Assembly (NCBI GenBank): GCA_902362365.1 | Contig: CABIVQ010000056.1 | Coordinates: 1-18,293, forward strand | Direction: 5' to 3' | From: Clostridiaceae bacterium | Lineage (GTDB): Bacteria > Bacillota > Clostridia > Peptostreptococcales > Peptostreptococcaceae | DNA: 18,293 nt | Shown here: piece after piece, positions 1 to 6,114 of the stretch | How the letters are laid out: each line of letters starts with the position of its first letter | How positions within the stretch are numbered: the first letter of the stretch is position 1 | Program-made: the position numbers and the translations under genes | The notes under the pieces: model-generated | What the model was told of the DNA's origin: nothing | The model's input: the letters and a program-made list of their open reading frames with translations, nothing else | Databases searched by the model: none

Positions 1-102
1 CCTTTCATGTAAAGTAGTTTTGTGATTATTATTACTGTAACATGAACATAAACTTGTGAACTATTTTTTTACATATTTTTAGATGTTGCACTTAATATGA
101 TA
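1..102 (-). mobile_element. IS30-family element, transposase-upstream end (partial)
   Basis: Read on the minus strand, positions 102-84 give TATCATATTAAGTGCAACA. This matches the right-hand end of the window (18209-18227) at 15 of 19 positions, including ten identical bases (AAGTGCAACA). The two copies face each other as terminal inverted repeats should. On the minus strand the stretch ends at position 1 in GAAAGG, which looks like the ribosome binding site of a transposase whose start codon lies outside the window. The exact IS boundary is unclear within 96-102. The element is called from its ends and from the transposase C-terminus at 18236-18293; its interior is not in the window. Confidence 0.75.
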
Positions 103-648
103 ATTTATCATATAAAAACAAATAATACTTTAAATTCTCATCCATACATGGTTATATTTGGATGGCTAGGAGTTGTTACAATAGTCCCAGTTATTTTAGG
201 TATAATTCATGGGATAATATCTTTAAAAGAATGGGATAAATTAATTCTTAATAAAATTTGTCCATCAACAATAAAATCAGCACCAACAGCATGGGATTAT
301 AAATTTAATAGTCTGACTGAAGGTAGACATATAATCGTCAAGTTAAAGGATGGATCTATTATATATGGTTTATACTCTACAAAGTCTTATGCATCAGGAA
401 TTCAAGATGAGAGAGATTTATATATAGAAGAAATTTTTGATGTTGAAGGAGATAGTTTATCAATTATTCCTGATAGTGATGGAGTATTAATCAAATCAGA
501 TCAGATATCTATGATTGAGTTTAGAAAAATCGATTTAAATGAAGATTCTAAAGTTAGCACTTATGAAGAATTAAAAAATATAAAAGAATCTATAGATGAT
601 ATATATAAATTATTAAAATCACAAAAAGATGAAAATAAGGGGGAGTAG
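97..648 (+). pseudogene. DUF6338-type membrane protein, 3' part, split by the IS
   Basis: This is the C-terminal part of a protein resembling the DUF6338 family, whose function is unknown. The first ATG (97-99) lies in or beside the IS terminus and has no ribosome binding site, so it is not a native start. Visible parts are one hydrophobic segment at about residues 18-41, a TAWDYKF motif near residues 64-70, a beta-rich domain with the run VKLKDGSIIYGLY, and a charged coiled-coil tail. The 5' part (PGFII, a second membrane segment) lies at 18020-18208. Both breakpoints fall on codon boundaries of one frame, so joining them gives a protein of about 245 aa. The next gene starts 2 bp after its stop. 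The fragment may still be expressed from an IS promoter. The family call is from memory and the splitting is seen directly. Confidence 0.72.
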
Positions 649-650
649 AT

Positions 651-812
651 ATGTCTAGTAAGAATGTAAAAATAATTAAAGAAGGATATCAACCAATAAG
701 TAGAAGCACAAATGTTGTAGAAGAAAGAGGATACCAACCAGTAGTACCTAAAACAGAAACTCAAACTCCGAGAAAACTACCTAAGCCTAATACGGGGATA
801 GGTCGAAAATAA
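651..812 (+). CDS. 53-aa GYQP-repeat peptide
   Basis: This short gene has a good ribosome binding site (AAGGGGGA at 637-644) and begins 2 bp after the DUF6338 stop, so it is translationally tied to that gene. The product has no signal peptide or membrane segment. It contains two copies of a GYQP motif (EGYQPISR and RGYQPVVP) about 19 residues apart, followed by a Pro/Lys/Thr-rich tail ending PNTGIGRK. It is probably disordered. I recall small Pro-rich GYxP peptides beside DUF6338 genes elsewhere, but I cannot confirm that here. A partner, substrate or effector role next to the upstream protease is inference only. Confidence 0.7.
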   Translation: MSSKNVKIIKEGYQPISRSTNVVEERGYQPVVPKTETQTPRKLPKPNTGIGRK

Positions 813-884
813 TTTAAGGTAGGAGTTATAATCCTACATATAGAAATTCTTAATTATACTTATGATGTAAGGAGGATATTTTGT

Positions 885-1145
885 ATGGATTTAAAATTAA
901 GTGATTTACCTCCACAATTTGAAAAGATAGCATTGGAGCTTGGAGTAGAGAAAGTTAAGTTATTATTTAAAGAATTTGGAGGGACTTCAGTATATTTTCC
1001 TACTGAAAAGATGATTTACAAAGAAGCTAGAGACAGAGAGATTATATCAGAATATAATGGATTTAATATCAGATATTTAGCATCTAAGTATAATATGTCT
1101 GAGGGATATGTAAGGTATATTATACGTGAGAAAAAGACAGGTTAA
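885..1145 (+). CDS. Mor/C-like transcriptional activator
   Basis: This 86-aa protein matches the pattern of the Mor transcription activator family, named for the middle-operon regulator of phage Mu. It has an N-terminal dimerisation helix (PPQFEKIALELG), a central FGGTSVYFP strand-turn motif at about residues 31-39, and a C-terminal helix-turn-helix (RYLASKYNMSEGYVRYII) from about residue 63. The start is supported by AAGGAGGA, which is about 9 bp upstream of the ATG. It lies 72 bp after the GYQP gene in the same direction and is followed by a strong terminator, so it may close that operon. Small Mor-like genes occur on many Firmicutes plasmids and prophages. Its target here is unknown. Confidence 0.8.
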   Translation: MDLKLSDLPPQFEKIALELGVEKVKLLFKEFGGTSVYFPTEKMIYKEARDREIISEYNGFNIRYLASKYNMSEGYVRYIIREKKTG

Positions 1146-1155
1146 TTTTATAAAG

Positions 1156-1193
1156 AAAGAGCTATACATCTAAGTTTAGGTGCATAGCTCTTT
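1156..1193. terminator. Bidirectional intrinsic terminator
   Basis: A 10-bp perfect stem (AAAGAGCTAT at 1156-1165, ATAGCTCTTT at 1184-1193) is extended by inner G-U and Watson-Crick pairs (CATCT with AGGTG). A-rich and T-rich flanks allow it to end the Mor-like gene on the plus strand and the YvrJ gene on the minus strand. Confidence 0.85.
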
Positions 1194-1348
1194 TACATTT
1201 TATTATTTAATTCATTAATGTTTGTGCTTAGTGATGATATACTTGTACTTAAATTTTCTAGTTTCCCTTCGATACGAATCAATAGATACATTGTAACGAT
1301 AGCGGGAAAGCCTAAATTTGACACTAGTTGCATTAAATCTAGTTCCAA
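1193..1348 (-). CDS. YvrJ-family small membrane protein (51 aa)
   Basis: The minus strand encodes a 51-aa protein starting MELDLMQLVSNLGFP from a TTG codon, preceded by GGAGG at 10 bp spacing. It has one hydrophobic helix (about residues 12-25, containing NLGFPAIVTMYLL) followed by RIEGKLENL and a short Ser/Asn-rich amphipathic helix. This is the standard YvrJ pattern, also seen near phage holin-like genes. It comes after the DUF1659 and DUF2922 genes on the same strand, a gene order common in Clostridia and Bacilli. The function of the trio is not known. The start choice rests on the ribosome binding site because no ATG is suitably placed. Confidence 0.8.
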   Translation of the reverse strand: MELDLMQLVSNLGFPAIVTMYLLIRIEGKLENLSTSISSLSTNINELNNKM

Positions 1349-1428
1349 TGAGTAATTACCTCCTAATAGTAGAATAATGGTCTTAGAAAGCCCCCTATGA
1401 GACCAGAGGGCTATCTGTGTTTCATTTG

Positions 1429-1662
1429 TTACGAAACTTGTAAGTCGTATTCTGTTGTTTCTGTTTGAACAATCTTTGCTCCTAATGGTGATAATAGTTC
1501 TTCTCCATGCATTGGTGCGAATATATTTTTAGATACTATTAATTCCATTGCTGATTTTATTTCTGTTTCATTTATATCTTCTCTAGGATCTGTTATGAAA
1601 AGACTTACTTTTCTTCCTGCTGTTGTTGAGAATGTCATTAATAATTTAGTTTCTAGTTCCAT
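1429..1662 (-). CDS. DUF2922 family protein
   Basis: This is a 77-aa protein of normal length for DUF2922. It contains the typical pattern of N-terminal strands (ETKLLMTFST), the GRKVSLFITDPRED core and a helix (IKSAMELIVSKNIF), and ends in a beta-strand (AKIVQTETTEYDL). The start has AAAGGAGG just upstream. It lies 22 bp downstream of the DUF1659 gene on the same strand and is followed by YvrJ, forming the usual three-gene cassette. The role is unknown. The 80-bp gap before YvrJ holds a weak GC-rich hairpin (about 1389-1412) with a 5-bp perfect stem, which may partly terminate the transcript. Confidence 0.88.
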   Translation of the reverse strand: MELETKLLMTFSTTAGRKVSLFITDPREDINETEIKSAMELIVSKNIFAPMHGEELLSPLGAKIVQTETTEYDLQVS

Positions 1663-1684
1663 TTTTACTTAGTCCTCCTTTTTA

Positions 1685-1924
1685 TTAGTTTAATATTGTG
1701 TTATCTTGCTTTATTACATCTGTTAAAGTATGTTTTTGAAGTGATGCTAGCGTTTCAGCGACATTGTAGACATCAAGTGATGTTGCATCACTTTTTACGT
1801 TTGAGAAACTTCTTGTTTTTGTTATTGTTTTTCCATCACTAGTTAAGCCACAATCAAATTTTAGTTTTAATGTTGAATGTTCATTAACTTCTGTAACTTC
1901 TGTTGCAAGGTCTCTTTTTTCCAT
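1685..1924 (-). CDS. DUF1659 family protein
   Basis: This 79-aa protein matches DUF1659: a short N-terminal segment, the strand LKLKFDCGL, a K-T-R-S-F-S-N-V motif and the helical part DVYNVAETLASLQ. The ribosome binding site AAAAGGAGG is about 10 bp before the ATG. It is the first gene of the minus-strand DUF1659-DUF2922-YvrJ cassette, so its promoter should lie in the non-coding block starting at 1925. These proteins have no established biochemical role. The pairing with DUF2922 and YvrJ is strong contextual support for the family call. Confidence 0.88.
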   Translation of the reverse strand: MEKRDLATEVTEVNEHSTLKLKFDCGLTSDGKTITKTRSFSNVKSDATSLDVYNVAETLASLQKHTLTDVIKQDNTILN

Positions 1925-2162
1925 AGATATAATCCTCCTTTTTAATTGGTTAATTTAAGTGTATTTGAAAGTTTATGTAAAGTCCTAAAATATAAAGTTT
2001 GAATATTTATATGGTATTTTTTATTGGAAGTTTATTTGGAATGTATGCTTTCGCATGGGTTTATTGAGGTTTAGAGATTGATTTCAGTAGTTAAACCTTC
2101 GGTTGTCAGCCCCTGTATGGACAAATCTTTCACTCCGTAAAAAATTAGGCATACAAGGTGTG

Positions 2163-2222
2163 GCTATATTTTAGCTAATATGATATAGGATTTTTTGATT
2201 ATGATATGAGCTAAAATATAGC
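2163..2222. repeat. 14-bp perfect inverted repeat
   Basis: GCTATATTTTAGCT (2163-2176) is the exact reverse complement of 2209-2222, with a 32-nt AT-rich spacer that itself carries two TATGATAT-like direct copies. There is no U-tract after it, so it looks like a protein-binding or origin element rather than a terminator. Confidence 0.8.
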
Positions 2223-2351
2223 TTTATTTATTTGCTAACTATTTACTTCGTTTCAGATTGGTCCATAGTTCCCACCGCGCTCTCTGCTCCCCCGCCATCC
2301 TTCCCTGTGTTTTTATTTGTGTAGATTTAAATTGAATAATGTATAGGAGGA

Positions 2352-2406
2352 TAGTCTGACATCACAGATTGTAGTAAAAACCGCTACAAACTGTGATGAC
2401 AGACTA
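2352..2406. repeat. 23-bp hairpin with two symmetric A-A mismatches
   Basis: Positions 2352-2374 and 2384-2406 form a 23-bp stem, interrupted only by two A-A mismatches (2359/2399 and 2368/2390), around a 9-nt loop (TAAAAACCG). No T-tract follows, so it is not a standard terminator. The regular mismatch spacing and long stem suggest a cruciform or folded single-strand site such as a plasmid transfer or single-strand origin, or a stable RNA hairpin. Confidence 0.8.
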
Positions 2407-3055
2407 AAGAGAATATTGATTTTATTTTTGTATTAAGAATAGGTGTATATGTTTTGATTTTTATATATGATTTTAATTTGAATTATCAGAGTTTATATTT
2501 AGTGTAGATATTGATATAGCTGGTATACATAGATTTGATACTTATGGAGTTTGGCTTTCGCCACCGCGCTTTACGTTCCAATCTTTTGAGTAAAGAGCAC
2601 TCAAAGTAGTTCGCCCACACGTGGCTCAAAAGGATTTCCACTACAATCGCTAACTCAAAACCATTATTTATATATAGTTATTTGATGATGATGTTATATT
2701 TTTGTTTGTAGTTAGCTTATTGAAAGATAGCCTTCGGCTGTGCCCCTCTGACTAATCCCCAAAGCACTCACACTATTCTCTTCTAACATACTTCGCAAAC
2801 ATCTTATTTCATAACAAGTCTGCTACGTATATTATCCGCTCATACGTGTTCGTAGCTTTTTGGGATAGCCATTCACTGCCCTAAGCCCAATGCCCATATG
2901 CTTTTGCTTTTTGTTGCATATTACCATAGTTACTTTATAGAGCCTCCACGTTTGTAATAAGATATTTTATTGATTTTATTAGGATTATAGCGTTAATTAT
3001 AGGTAGCAGTTTTATCTAGTTGGTGTCGGCAAGGTAAGTTACTTCGTGGTATCCC

Positions 3056-3091
3056 GCAATTGGATAAAATCGTGCTCCGCTATCCAATTGC
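3056..3091. repeat. 11-bp perfect inverted repeat
   Basis: GCAATTGGATA (3056-3066) pairs with TATCCAATTGC (3081-3091) across a 14-nt loop containing CGTGCTCCGC. It lies about 200 bp upstream of the small HTH gene at 3285, within a GC-richer island, and could be an operator or structured leader. Confidence 0.7.
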
Positions 3092-3284
3092 TAGGTGGAT
3101 TTGGCTTTTAAGGAAAATTGTATTCTCGGTATCGTGAAATTGGAGTTTTATTTTTTTATTATTTTTTCACGACATAGTGAATGTAAAAATGGTTTTAATT
3201 TGGATTAATAGAAGTATTTATGTATGAAATATAGATTAAAAAATTACTAGGTTATAGAGTTATCAATGGTTAGAGGAGGATGAA

Positions 3285-3668
3285 ATGGCAAGAGGAAGTT
3301 TTGATGGGTTATATACTTTTAGTGAAGTTGGTCAGATTTATGGTATTGATAGTTCATGCCTTAGAAAGAAAGTTTGTTTTGATAAATTTGTTGTTGGAAA
3401 AGATATTAAAAAGTTTGGTAAGACTTGGCTTATCACAGAACAGGCTATGGTTAAACATTTTGGTGCTGAAAAGTTTGAGAACTTTAAATTGAAGAGATTG
3501 AAAGAAGATACTGCTAGAAATAAAATGATTAGGGATGAAAGGAATAAGATTAAGTCTGAGAAGAAAAGTAAAAATGGAAACAGTATGAATGTGAAAGAAG
3601 AAAAGAGTGTAGATAGTTGGATTAATGGTGAGATAAAGGGGAGAGAGGTTAAAAGTTTTAGATTTTAA
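3285..3668 (+). CDS. Small HTH DNA-binding protein (127 aa)
   Basis: The start at 3285 is set by AGGAGGA, 4-5 bp upstream of the ATG. The N-terminal 60 residues look like a winged or excisionase-like helix-turn-helix: YTFSEVGQIYGIDSSCLRK for the helices, then GKDIKKFGKTWLITEQAM, a pattern common in Clostridia plasmid and phage proteins. The remaining half is a very basic, Lys/Glu-rich helical tail (from about residue 70). It is a stand-alone gene following the hairpin-rich block, which makes that block a plausible target for it; this is inference. Codons lean toward G- and T-ending choices more than in the neighbouring agr genes. Confidence 0.7.
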   Translation: MARGSFDGLYTFSEVGQIYGIDSSCLRKKVCFDKFVVGKDIKKFGKTWLITEQAMVKHFGAEKFENFKLKRLKEDTARNKMIRDERNKIKSEKKSKNGNSMNVKEEKSVDSWINGEIKGREVKSFRF

Positions 3669-3804
3669 ATATATTAGAAGTTAAAGCCTTTTTGCTAGAG
3701 TGAATTAAATAGTTTTTTAGAAACTAGCTTATTATTTAATAAATATGATGGACTTATCTAATGAAAAAATATATATAGATATCTTTTCTCTAATCTATAT
3801 ATTA

Positions 3805-3840
3805 CCCCGATACCCCAAAAAAGGTGGTATCGGGAGATTT
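3805..3840 (+). terminator. Intrinsic terminator-like hairpin
   Basis: CCCGATACC (3806-3814) pairs with GGTATCGGG (3826-3834), with two inner C-G pairs, followed by AGATTTT. It probably ends the HTH gene transcript. Confidence 0.7.
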
Positions 3841-3992
3841 TAGAAAATATATATAATTTAGGGGATGGATATAGTTGTTTCACTTGTTCTAAAATAAAAG
3901 GTTATAATTTATATTTTCTTAAAAAAATTCTTAGTTGGAAAAATAAAATACAATAAAAAGTATAACCTAGAGATACATTATAAAAATGTAAA

Positions 3993-4032
3993 AAATAAAA
4001 ACAACTAGATATTAATCTAGTTGTTTTTATTT
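3993..4032 (-). terminator. Strong intrinsic terminator of the secreted-protein operon
   Basis: An 18-bp perfect stem (3993-4010 with 4015-4032; core ACAACTAGAT) has a 4-nt loop ATTA and A/T tracts on both sides. It lies about 20 bp beyond the zinc-ribbon stop on the minus strand and can work in both directions. Confidence 0.88.
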
Positions 4033-4050
4033 AATTCTTTGGTATTAATT

Positions 4051-4239
4051 TTATTTTTTATTTTTAAATTTTTTAGGTTCCTTTACTCTCATAGATAGTA
4101 TTTCACCACAGTCAGTGCATATATCTGCTATAATTCCAGAACCTAATAGAGTATTTTTAGATTGCATAGCAGCATAACCATCTAATGTTCCTTGCCCTAT
4201 ATTACTACTACCACATTTTTCACATTTAGTTTGTTCCAT
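4051..4239 (-). CDS. Small zinc-ribbon protein (62 aa)
   Basis: The protein has two CxxC knuckles, C6-x2-C9 and C41-x2-C44 (CTDCGEI), as in small zinc ribbons resembling TFIIB/TFIIS-type folds. Between them lies GYAAMQSKNTLLG, and the tail is basic (VKEPKKFKNKK). The ribosome binding site AAAGGAG precedes the ATG. The gene begins 23 bp after the stop of the secreted-protein gene and precedes a strong terminator, so the two form one operon. Proteins of this type are widespread and uncharacterised. A role in immunity to the upstream secreted protein is possible from position alone; a general regulatory or chaperone role is equally open. Confidence 0.75.
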   Translation of the reverse strand: MEQTKCEKCGSSNIGQGTLDGYAAMQSKNTLLGSGIIADICTDCGEILSMRVKEPKKFKNKK

Positions 4240-4262
4240 ATTAAGAATCTCCTTTAAAATTT

Positions 4263-5132
4263 TTATATATTATTATAATTATTTAATAAAACTGCTATAT
4301 TTGCAAGATAAGCTACACCATATCTTGAAGCGTTATAAAGATCATATATTGCAACACCAGCAGCTGTAGCTTTAAAGTATGCTGAGAATGTACTTATAGA
4401 AGGTGATAGATTCTTTTTTGATATATAGTGCGTTCCAACTGCCGTAAGAGCAGCAGCAGCAGAATTACCTGCATAGTTTTTAGCTGTACCCCAACTTCTT
4501 CTTGCATTTACTACATTATCGTAATATCCTTTAGTGTATCCTGAATACCAGTTATTTGTAGGTTTTGTGTAAGATTTTTGAGTTCCAGTTAATGGATTAC
4601 GAACTTTTATTGAATCTCTTGAAGAGCCTTTTGTTACAGACATATAAGCTTTATCTGGCGCTTGAGTCTTCATACCAGATGGTCTGCTAGGTGCATATAC
4701 AGATATGCTATTTTCTATATTTAATTTATTAAGCGTTTCAAAATAATTTAATGTATCTACTTCATTTGTTTTAAGATCTGTTACTCTTATTATACCTCTA
4801 GCACCATTAACTTCTGTTCTTGTTTCAGAATTTTCTTCAGTTATATTGAATTTATCTTCAATTCCATAACGTTCTTGAAACTCAACCTTTATTAATTTAA
4901 TTTGCTCATCAGAGAAATATTCTTCAGAACTTGTATCTTCTGTAAAGTTATCTCTAGTATTTTTAGCCTCAATAAGTTCAGATTCACTAACACCATTATT
5001 CGAAAGAATTGTACTATACATTTCCTCACTATTTTGCTCCATAGCCGATGCTGAATTTAACATTGGCGTTACAACTGTAATCCCTACTAATGCTAATGCA
5101 ATAATTTTTGTTGCCCTTTTTTTAAAAGTCAT
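4263..5132 (-). CDS. Secreted protein, possible large bacteriocin-like effector
   Basis: This 289-aa protein has a clear Sec signal peptide: basic MTFKKRATK, a hydrophobic core, then NSASA with probable cleavage after residue 30. Next come an acidic, Glu/Ser/Thr-rich pro-like region (about 31-115), a middle section with KNPLTG-like repeats of charge, and a C-terminal part (about 190-289) with WYSGYTKGYYDNVVNARRSW followed by Ala-rich hydrophobic stretches. The mature form has no Cys. It faintly recalls geobacillin-26-type class III bacteriocins, a low-confidence resemblance. RBS AAGGGGGA fits the ATG. The 40-bp element at 5205-5244 lies 73 bp upstream and is shared with another promoter near the agr locus, suggesting quorum-sensing control. 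A zinc-ribbon gene follows. Confidence 0.7.
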   Translation of the reverse strand: MTFKKRATKIIALALVGITVVTPMLNSASAMEQNSEEMYSTILSNNGVSESELIEAKNTRDNFTEDTSSEEYFSDEQIKLIKVEFQERYGIEDKFNITEENSETRTEVNGARGIIRVTDLKTNEVDTLNYFETLNKLNIENSISVYAPSRPSGMKTQAPDKAYMSVTKGSSRDSIKVRNPLTGTQKSYTKPTNNWYSGYTKGYYDNVVNARRSWGTAKNYAGNSAAAALTAVGTHYISKKNLSPSISTFSAYFKATAAGVAIYDLYNASRYGVAYLANIAVLLNNYNNI

Positions 5133-5182
5133 AATTTTATTCCCCCTTAAAATTATTTTAAATTTTGATATTAATATATCTT

Positions 5183-5208
5183 AAAAGTATTTTTTTAAAA
5201 AGTATTTT
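5183..5208 (-). promoter_or_regulatory. Direct repeats in the secreted-protein promoter region
   Basis: The 11-mer AAAAGTATTTT occurs at 5183-5193 and again at 5198-5208, 15 bp apart, directly next to the shared element. On the minus strand a TAATAT -10-like sequence follows at about 5170. The pair may be regulator half-sites, but AT-richness makes chance repeats possible. Confidence 0.4.
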
Positions 5209-5244
5209 GATAAAACTAGACGTTAAATAAGACAAATTGGATAT
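5205..5244. promoter_or_regulatory. Shared 40-bp promoter element, copy A
   Basis: This element matches 12069-12108 at 30 of 40 positions without gaps, including 21 of the first 24. The core is AAAACTAG-2 nt-GTTAAAT, and the end is TTGGATAT. Each copy lies 70-105 bp upstream of a minus-strand gene (5132 and 11965). The GACGTTAAA inside it resembles a LytTR-type half-site, so the plasmid AgrA is the natural candidate regulator; this is inference. Confidence 0.65.
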
Positions 5245-5389
5245 ATCAGATTTGAAGGTCATTTTTTATATTAAATATATTTCGAGACTTTATTTTTTGA
5301 AATTAAAGCAATTATTTAGTTTATGAGATTTATTGTACGTTAGAATTTATAATTTAGTTATAAGGATTGTAAATTTCAGGGGGGATTTT

Positions 5390-6049
5390 ATGAAGAAGTT
5401 AGTCATTGATTTGGGACATGGTGGTAATGATCCTGGTGCTATTGGACAAGGTGGAACTCATGAGGCTGATATTGTTTTGGATATTGGTAAGGAGATTGAG
5501 ATTTTATTAAAGGGTTATAAGGTTGATTATAAGTTTACTAGGCTTACTAATAAGAGTGTTTCACTGCTAGAGAGGTGTAGGATTGCTAATGGATTTAATG
5601 CAGATTATTTTGTTTCTATACATATAAATTCAGCTAGTGATAAATCTGTTAGAGGGGTTGAGGTTTTTAAGTATTCTAATAGTAATGGGAAGATTAATAA
5701 GTTTTGCGATGATGTTTGTCGTGATATTTCAAAGCAGTTGAGTATTAGAAATAGAGGTCCTAAGATTGGTAATCAGTTTTATGTTGTTAAGAATACGAAG
5801 ATGCCTGCAGCTTTAATTGAGGTTGATTTTATTTCTAATAAGGATTGTGAGAGGGATTTGAAGGATTTAAATAATATTAAGAAGTTATCTAAAATTATTT
5901 TTGATAGGTTGATTGATATGGTTGGGTTAGAGACTAAGGATGATAGATTGTATAGGGTTTGTATAGGAGCTTATAGGGATAAGAATAATGCTGTTAAACA
6001 GTTAGAAATAGCTAAAAATAAGGGATTTAAAGATACATATGTCATCTAG
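5390..6049 (+). CDS. N-acetylmuramoyl-L-alanine amidase with cut-short SPOR domain
   Basis: This is an amidase_3-type peptidoglycan hydrolase that cuts the bond between muramic acid and L-Ala. Zinc ligands are visible as H10 (DLGHGG), E25 (HEADI) and H78 (SIHIN), with catalytic E144 (LIEVDF). Start at 5390 is chosen because AGGGGGGA sits 6-7 bp upstream; the longer frame back to 5333 lacks a start signal. From about residue 186, LYRVCIGAYRDKNNAVKQL begins a SPOR-like cell-wall-binding repeat that stops after about 34 residues, roughly half the usual length. No signal peptide and no adjacent holin are seen. The arrangement resembles Clostridia phage endolysins. Codons are richer in G and T than those of the ATPase next to it, hinting at separate origin. 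Confidence 0.9.
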   Translation: MKKLVIDLGHGGNDPGAIGQGGTHEADIVLDIGKEIEILLKGYKVDYKFTRLTNKSVSLLERCRIANGFNADYFVSIHINSASDKSVRGVEVFKYSNSNGKINKFCDDVCRDISKQLSIRNRGPKIGNQFYVVKNTKMPAALIEVDFISNKDCERDLKDLNNIKKLSKIIFDRLIDMVGLETKDDRLYRVCIGAYRDKNNAVKQLEIAKNKGFKDTYVI

Positions 6050-6108
6050 TTCATTCATTTGTAAAAATTTGTATTATAATATACATAAATTATATCATCA
6101 TAAGGGAG
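6048..6108 (+). promoter_or_regulatory. Promoter and RBS of the ATPase gene
   Basis: A consensus -10 (TATAAT, 6075-6080) follows a poor -35 region (TTCATT-like near 6050). AAGGGAG lies about 7 bp before the ATG at 6115. The gene thus has its own promoter apart from the amidase. Confidence 0.55.
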
Positions 6109-6114
6109 CTAAAT

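Larger units (their letters stand above)
1925..3284. other. 1.36 kb hairpin-rich non-coding block
   Basis: I found no convincing gene here. The composition differs from the rest of the window: several islands of much higher GC, a pyrimidine-rich plus-strand tract around 2267-2313, and many short inverted repeats. These include AACC-TTC-GGTT near 2092, AGCC-TTC-GGCT near 2729, a pair at 2163/2222, a long pair at 2352/2406, CTTTTGAG at 2583-2590 with CTCAAAAG at 2625-2632, a pair at 3056/3091, and TCGTGAAA at 3132-3139 with TTTCACGA at 3175-3182. The 10-mer CCACCGCGCT occurs twice. Such a block on a plasmid could be an origin, a centromere, a transfer origin or structured RNA. No relaxase gene is present. 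The assignment is open. Confidence 0.6.
3669..4050. other. Intergenic region with two terminators
   Basis: This 382-bp stretch between the HTH gene and the zinc-ribbon gene contains two hairpin terminators (3805-3840 and 3993-4032). The rest is AT-rich and I see no gene or repeat in it. Confidence 0.6.

Noticed and set aside
1389..1412. GC-rich hairpin between the DUF2922 and YvrJ genes
   Set aside because: Only a 5-bp perfect stem with mismatches and no clear T-run, so it was not called as a separate terminator.
2540..2690. Open frame on the minus strand without ATG, opposite the CCACCGCGCT copy
   Set aside because: No usable start codon or ribosome binding site. It is likely open because of local base composition.
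2832..2927. 31-codon frame on the minus strand inside the non-coding block
   Set aside because: It has no ribosome binding site, is short, and lies in a GC-richer island where stops are rarer. No family is recognised.
3745..3843. 32-codon frame overlapping the 3805-3840 hairpin
   Set aside because: It runs through a terminator-like hairpin and lacks a ribosome binding site.
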